Origin: QVMP01 sp047974325
GTDB lineage: Bacteria > Bacteroidota > Bacteroidia > Bacteroidales > Dysgonomonadaceae
DNA: 5,432 nucleotides
Assembly: GCA_047974325.1 (NCBI GenBank)
Contig: JBKECE010000166.1
Span: 1-5,432 of the forward strand
Direction of reading: 5' to 3'
Shown here: positions 4,990 through 5,432 of the stretch, piece by piece
Position numbering within the stretch: the stretch's first letter is position 1
How the letters are laid out: every line of letters begins with the position of its first letter
Notes under the pieces: model-generated
Databases searched by the model: none
Seen by the model: only the letters and a program-made list of their open reading frames with translations
What the model was told of the DNA's origin: nothing
Program-made: the position numbers and the translations under genes

Positions 4990-5247
4990 CTATTTATATT
5001 CTTTCTTCCAATCAGGGAAAACACTATCAGGGTTTATTTCCATACCAAAATCCGCTATTCTATTTATCAAATCATCAGACAAAGTTTCATTTGGTTTGAT
5101 AAATTCATACCCGCTACAAGGTTTATTAATAGCCTCAATAGCTCTAATATCTGAATAAGGTTTACCAACAGAAGTAAAATCAACTAAAACAACAACTCTA
5201 CATATTTGACCTTTCATGTAAAAGACTCTTGTTTCTAAAATATTCAT
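4990..5247 (-). CDS. Hypothetical protein, 85 aa, first gene of the operon
   Basis: I do not recognise this protein. It is 85 residues, soluble and mixed, with no signal peptide or membrane segment. A hydrophobic beta-strand-like stretch at residues 14-23 (CRVVVLVDFT) suggests a compact alpha/beta fold, and the C-terminus is charged (ends PDWKKEYK). The ATG at 5247 follows an AT-rich leader with A-rich sequence just upstream, as is usual in Bacteroidota. A second ATG at residue 11 is possible and would shorten the protein to 75 residues. It is the promoter-proximal gene, and its stop lies eight bases before the next start, so the two are probably co-transcribed. The gene is markedly AT-rich. 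Its size, composition and neighbours would suit an accessory or immunity-type protein, but no motif supports that. Confidence 0.75.
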   Translation of the reverse strand: MNILETRVFYMKGQICRVVVLVDFTSVGKPYSDIRAIEAINKPCSGYEFIKPNETLSDDLINRIADFGMEINPDSVFPDWKKEYK

Positions 5248-5283
5248 ATCTTTTTATTTAATATTTTTTCTTGTAATTATTAC

Positions 5284-5313
5284 ACCAGTTTTTTAGACTG
5301 GTTTTTTAGACCG
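5284..5313. repeat. Tandem 13-base direct repeat overlapping a small hairpin in the leader
   Basis: Two adjacent 13-base units, GTTTTTTAGACTG (5288-5300) and GTTTTTTAGACCG (5301-5313), differ at one base. They overlap a perfect six-base inverted repeat, ACCAGT (5284-5289) and ACTGGT (5297-5302), with a seven-base loop. On the plus strand a T-run (5302-5307) follows this hairpin, so it could be a weak terminator of antisense transcripts. No plus-strand gene in the window needs one. In the minus-strand leader it could be a structured 5' UTR element or a tandem protein-binding site. Confidence 0.45.
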
Positions 5314-5323
5314 ATAAATATAC

Positions 5324-5354
5324 AAAAAAAGGCGGTTCAAAAAACCTATACCTT
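5324..5354 (-). promoter_or_regulatory. Leader hairpin followed by a T-run (possible attenuator)
   Basis: On the minus strand the leader reads AAGG, TATA, GGTT, a five-base loop, AACC, G, CCTT. The stem is therefore GGTT/AACC (5343-5346 with 5334-5337) plus AAGG/CCTT (5351-5354 with 5329-5332), separated by an asymmetric internal loop. It runs straight into a run of seven T (5324-5330 on the complement). This is the shape of a weak intrinsic terminator about 40-60 bases after the predicted transcription start, so it could act as an attenuator. The stem is short and not GC-rich. It could equally terminate a transcript entering from the right, or be chance in AT-rich DNA. Confidence 0.3.
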
Positions 5355-5396
5355 ATTTAGACGTACAATTATTGAATTATTAAAAAATCTACAGTT

Positions 5397-5428
5397 CAAA
5401 TGTATATAAAAATATTTAAATATGCAAA
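5397..5428 (-). promoter_or_regulatory. Bacteroides-type sigma-ABfr promoter for the minus-strand operon
   Basis: Read on the minus strand, TTTG (plus 5425-5428) is followed by exactly 20 bases and then TACATTTG (plus 5397-5404). This matches the Bacteroides primary-sigma consensus of a -33 TTTG, a 19-21 base spacer and a -7 TAnnTTTG. Transcription would start near 5390, giving a leader of about 140 bases before the first gene at 5247. The -33 TTTG is also part of a second perfect -7 match, TATATTTG (plus 5425-5432), whose own -33 would lie outside the window. Two nested promoters are therefore possible. This is the best promoter match I found in the window. Confidence 0.65.
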
Positions 5429-5432
5429 TATA

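Noticed and set aside
4963..5154. Plus-strand frame of 63 codons
   Set aside because: Antisense to the first operon gene, low-complexity, with no supporting signals.
1..5432. CRISPR array, tRNA or rRNA genes, insertion-sequence ends
   Set aside because: No regularly spaced repeats, cloverleaf-like or rRNA-like sequence, transposase gene or terminal inverted repeats with target duplications were seen.

Overview
The window looks like an accessory region of a Bacteroidota chromosome or mobile element, most likely from a Bacteroides/Parabacteroides-type gut organism. Three things suggest this. There is an OmpR-family response regulator that closely resembles my memory of RprY of Bacteroides fragilis. 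The promoter at the right edge fits the Bacteroides -33/-7 consensus (TTTG, 20 bases, TAnnTTTG). Start codons are generally preceded by A-rich sequence rather than Shine-Dalgarno motifs. The DNA is AT-rich, most strongly at the right end.

All eleven supported genes lie on the minus strand, so the window reads right to left. A promoter at 5397-5428 is followed by a leader of about 140 bases that holds an attenuator-like hairpin and a two-copy 13-base tandem repeat. Then come three AT-rich small genes of unknown function (85, 69 and about 184 aa), and a tight overlapping pair (98 aa, very acidic; 97 aa, mildly basic). Next are a 110-aa protein whose C-terminal half resembles the RNA polymerase alpha-subunit C-terminal domain (alpha-CTD), a 199-aa serine recombinase with an intact catalytic core, and a 219-aa unknown protein. 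After a 157-base gap with a near-consensus promoter -7 element, a second block encodes a 120-aa unknown protein, an RprY-like response regulator translationally coupled to it (TAATG overlap and an unusually good Shine-Dalgarno), and an 84-aa helical protein with a weak UVR-like motif. The operon ends at a strong intrinsic terminator (300-333).

The left 469 bases hold no convincing gene. They contain a structured element (375-465) with repeated GGATAGC and GAAACGGA words that resembles a recurrent Bacteroidota intergenic sequence, then the terminator, then a long imperfect inverted repeat (215-303).

The most interesting feature is a possible regulatory and recombination module. The response regulator has lost its phospho-accepting aspartate (Asn55) and its switch threonine (Ile83), and no histidine kinase is present. 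An alpha-CTD-like protein that keeps the alpha-CTD DNA-contact residues sits four bases upstream of a site-specific recombinase. Operon membership supports a link between these genes, but their functional cooperation is inference.
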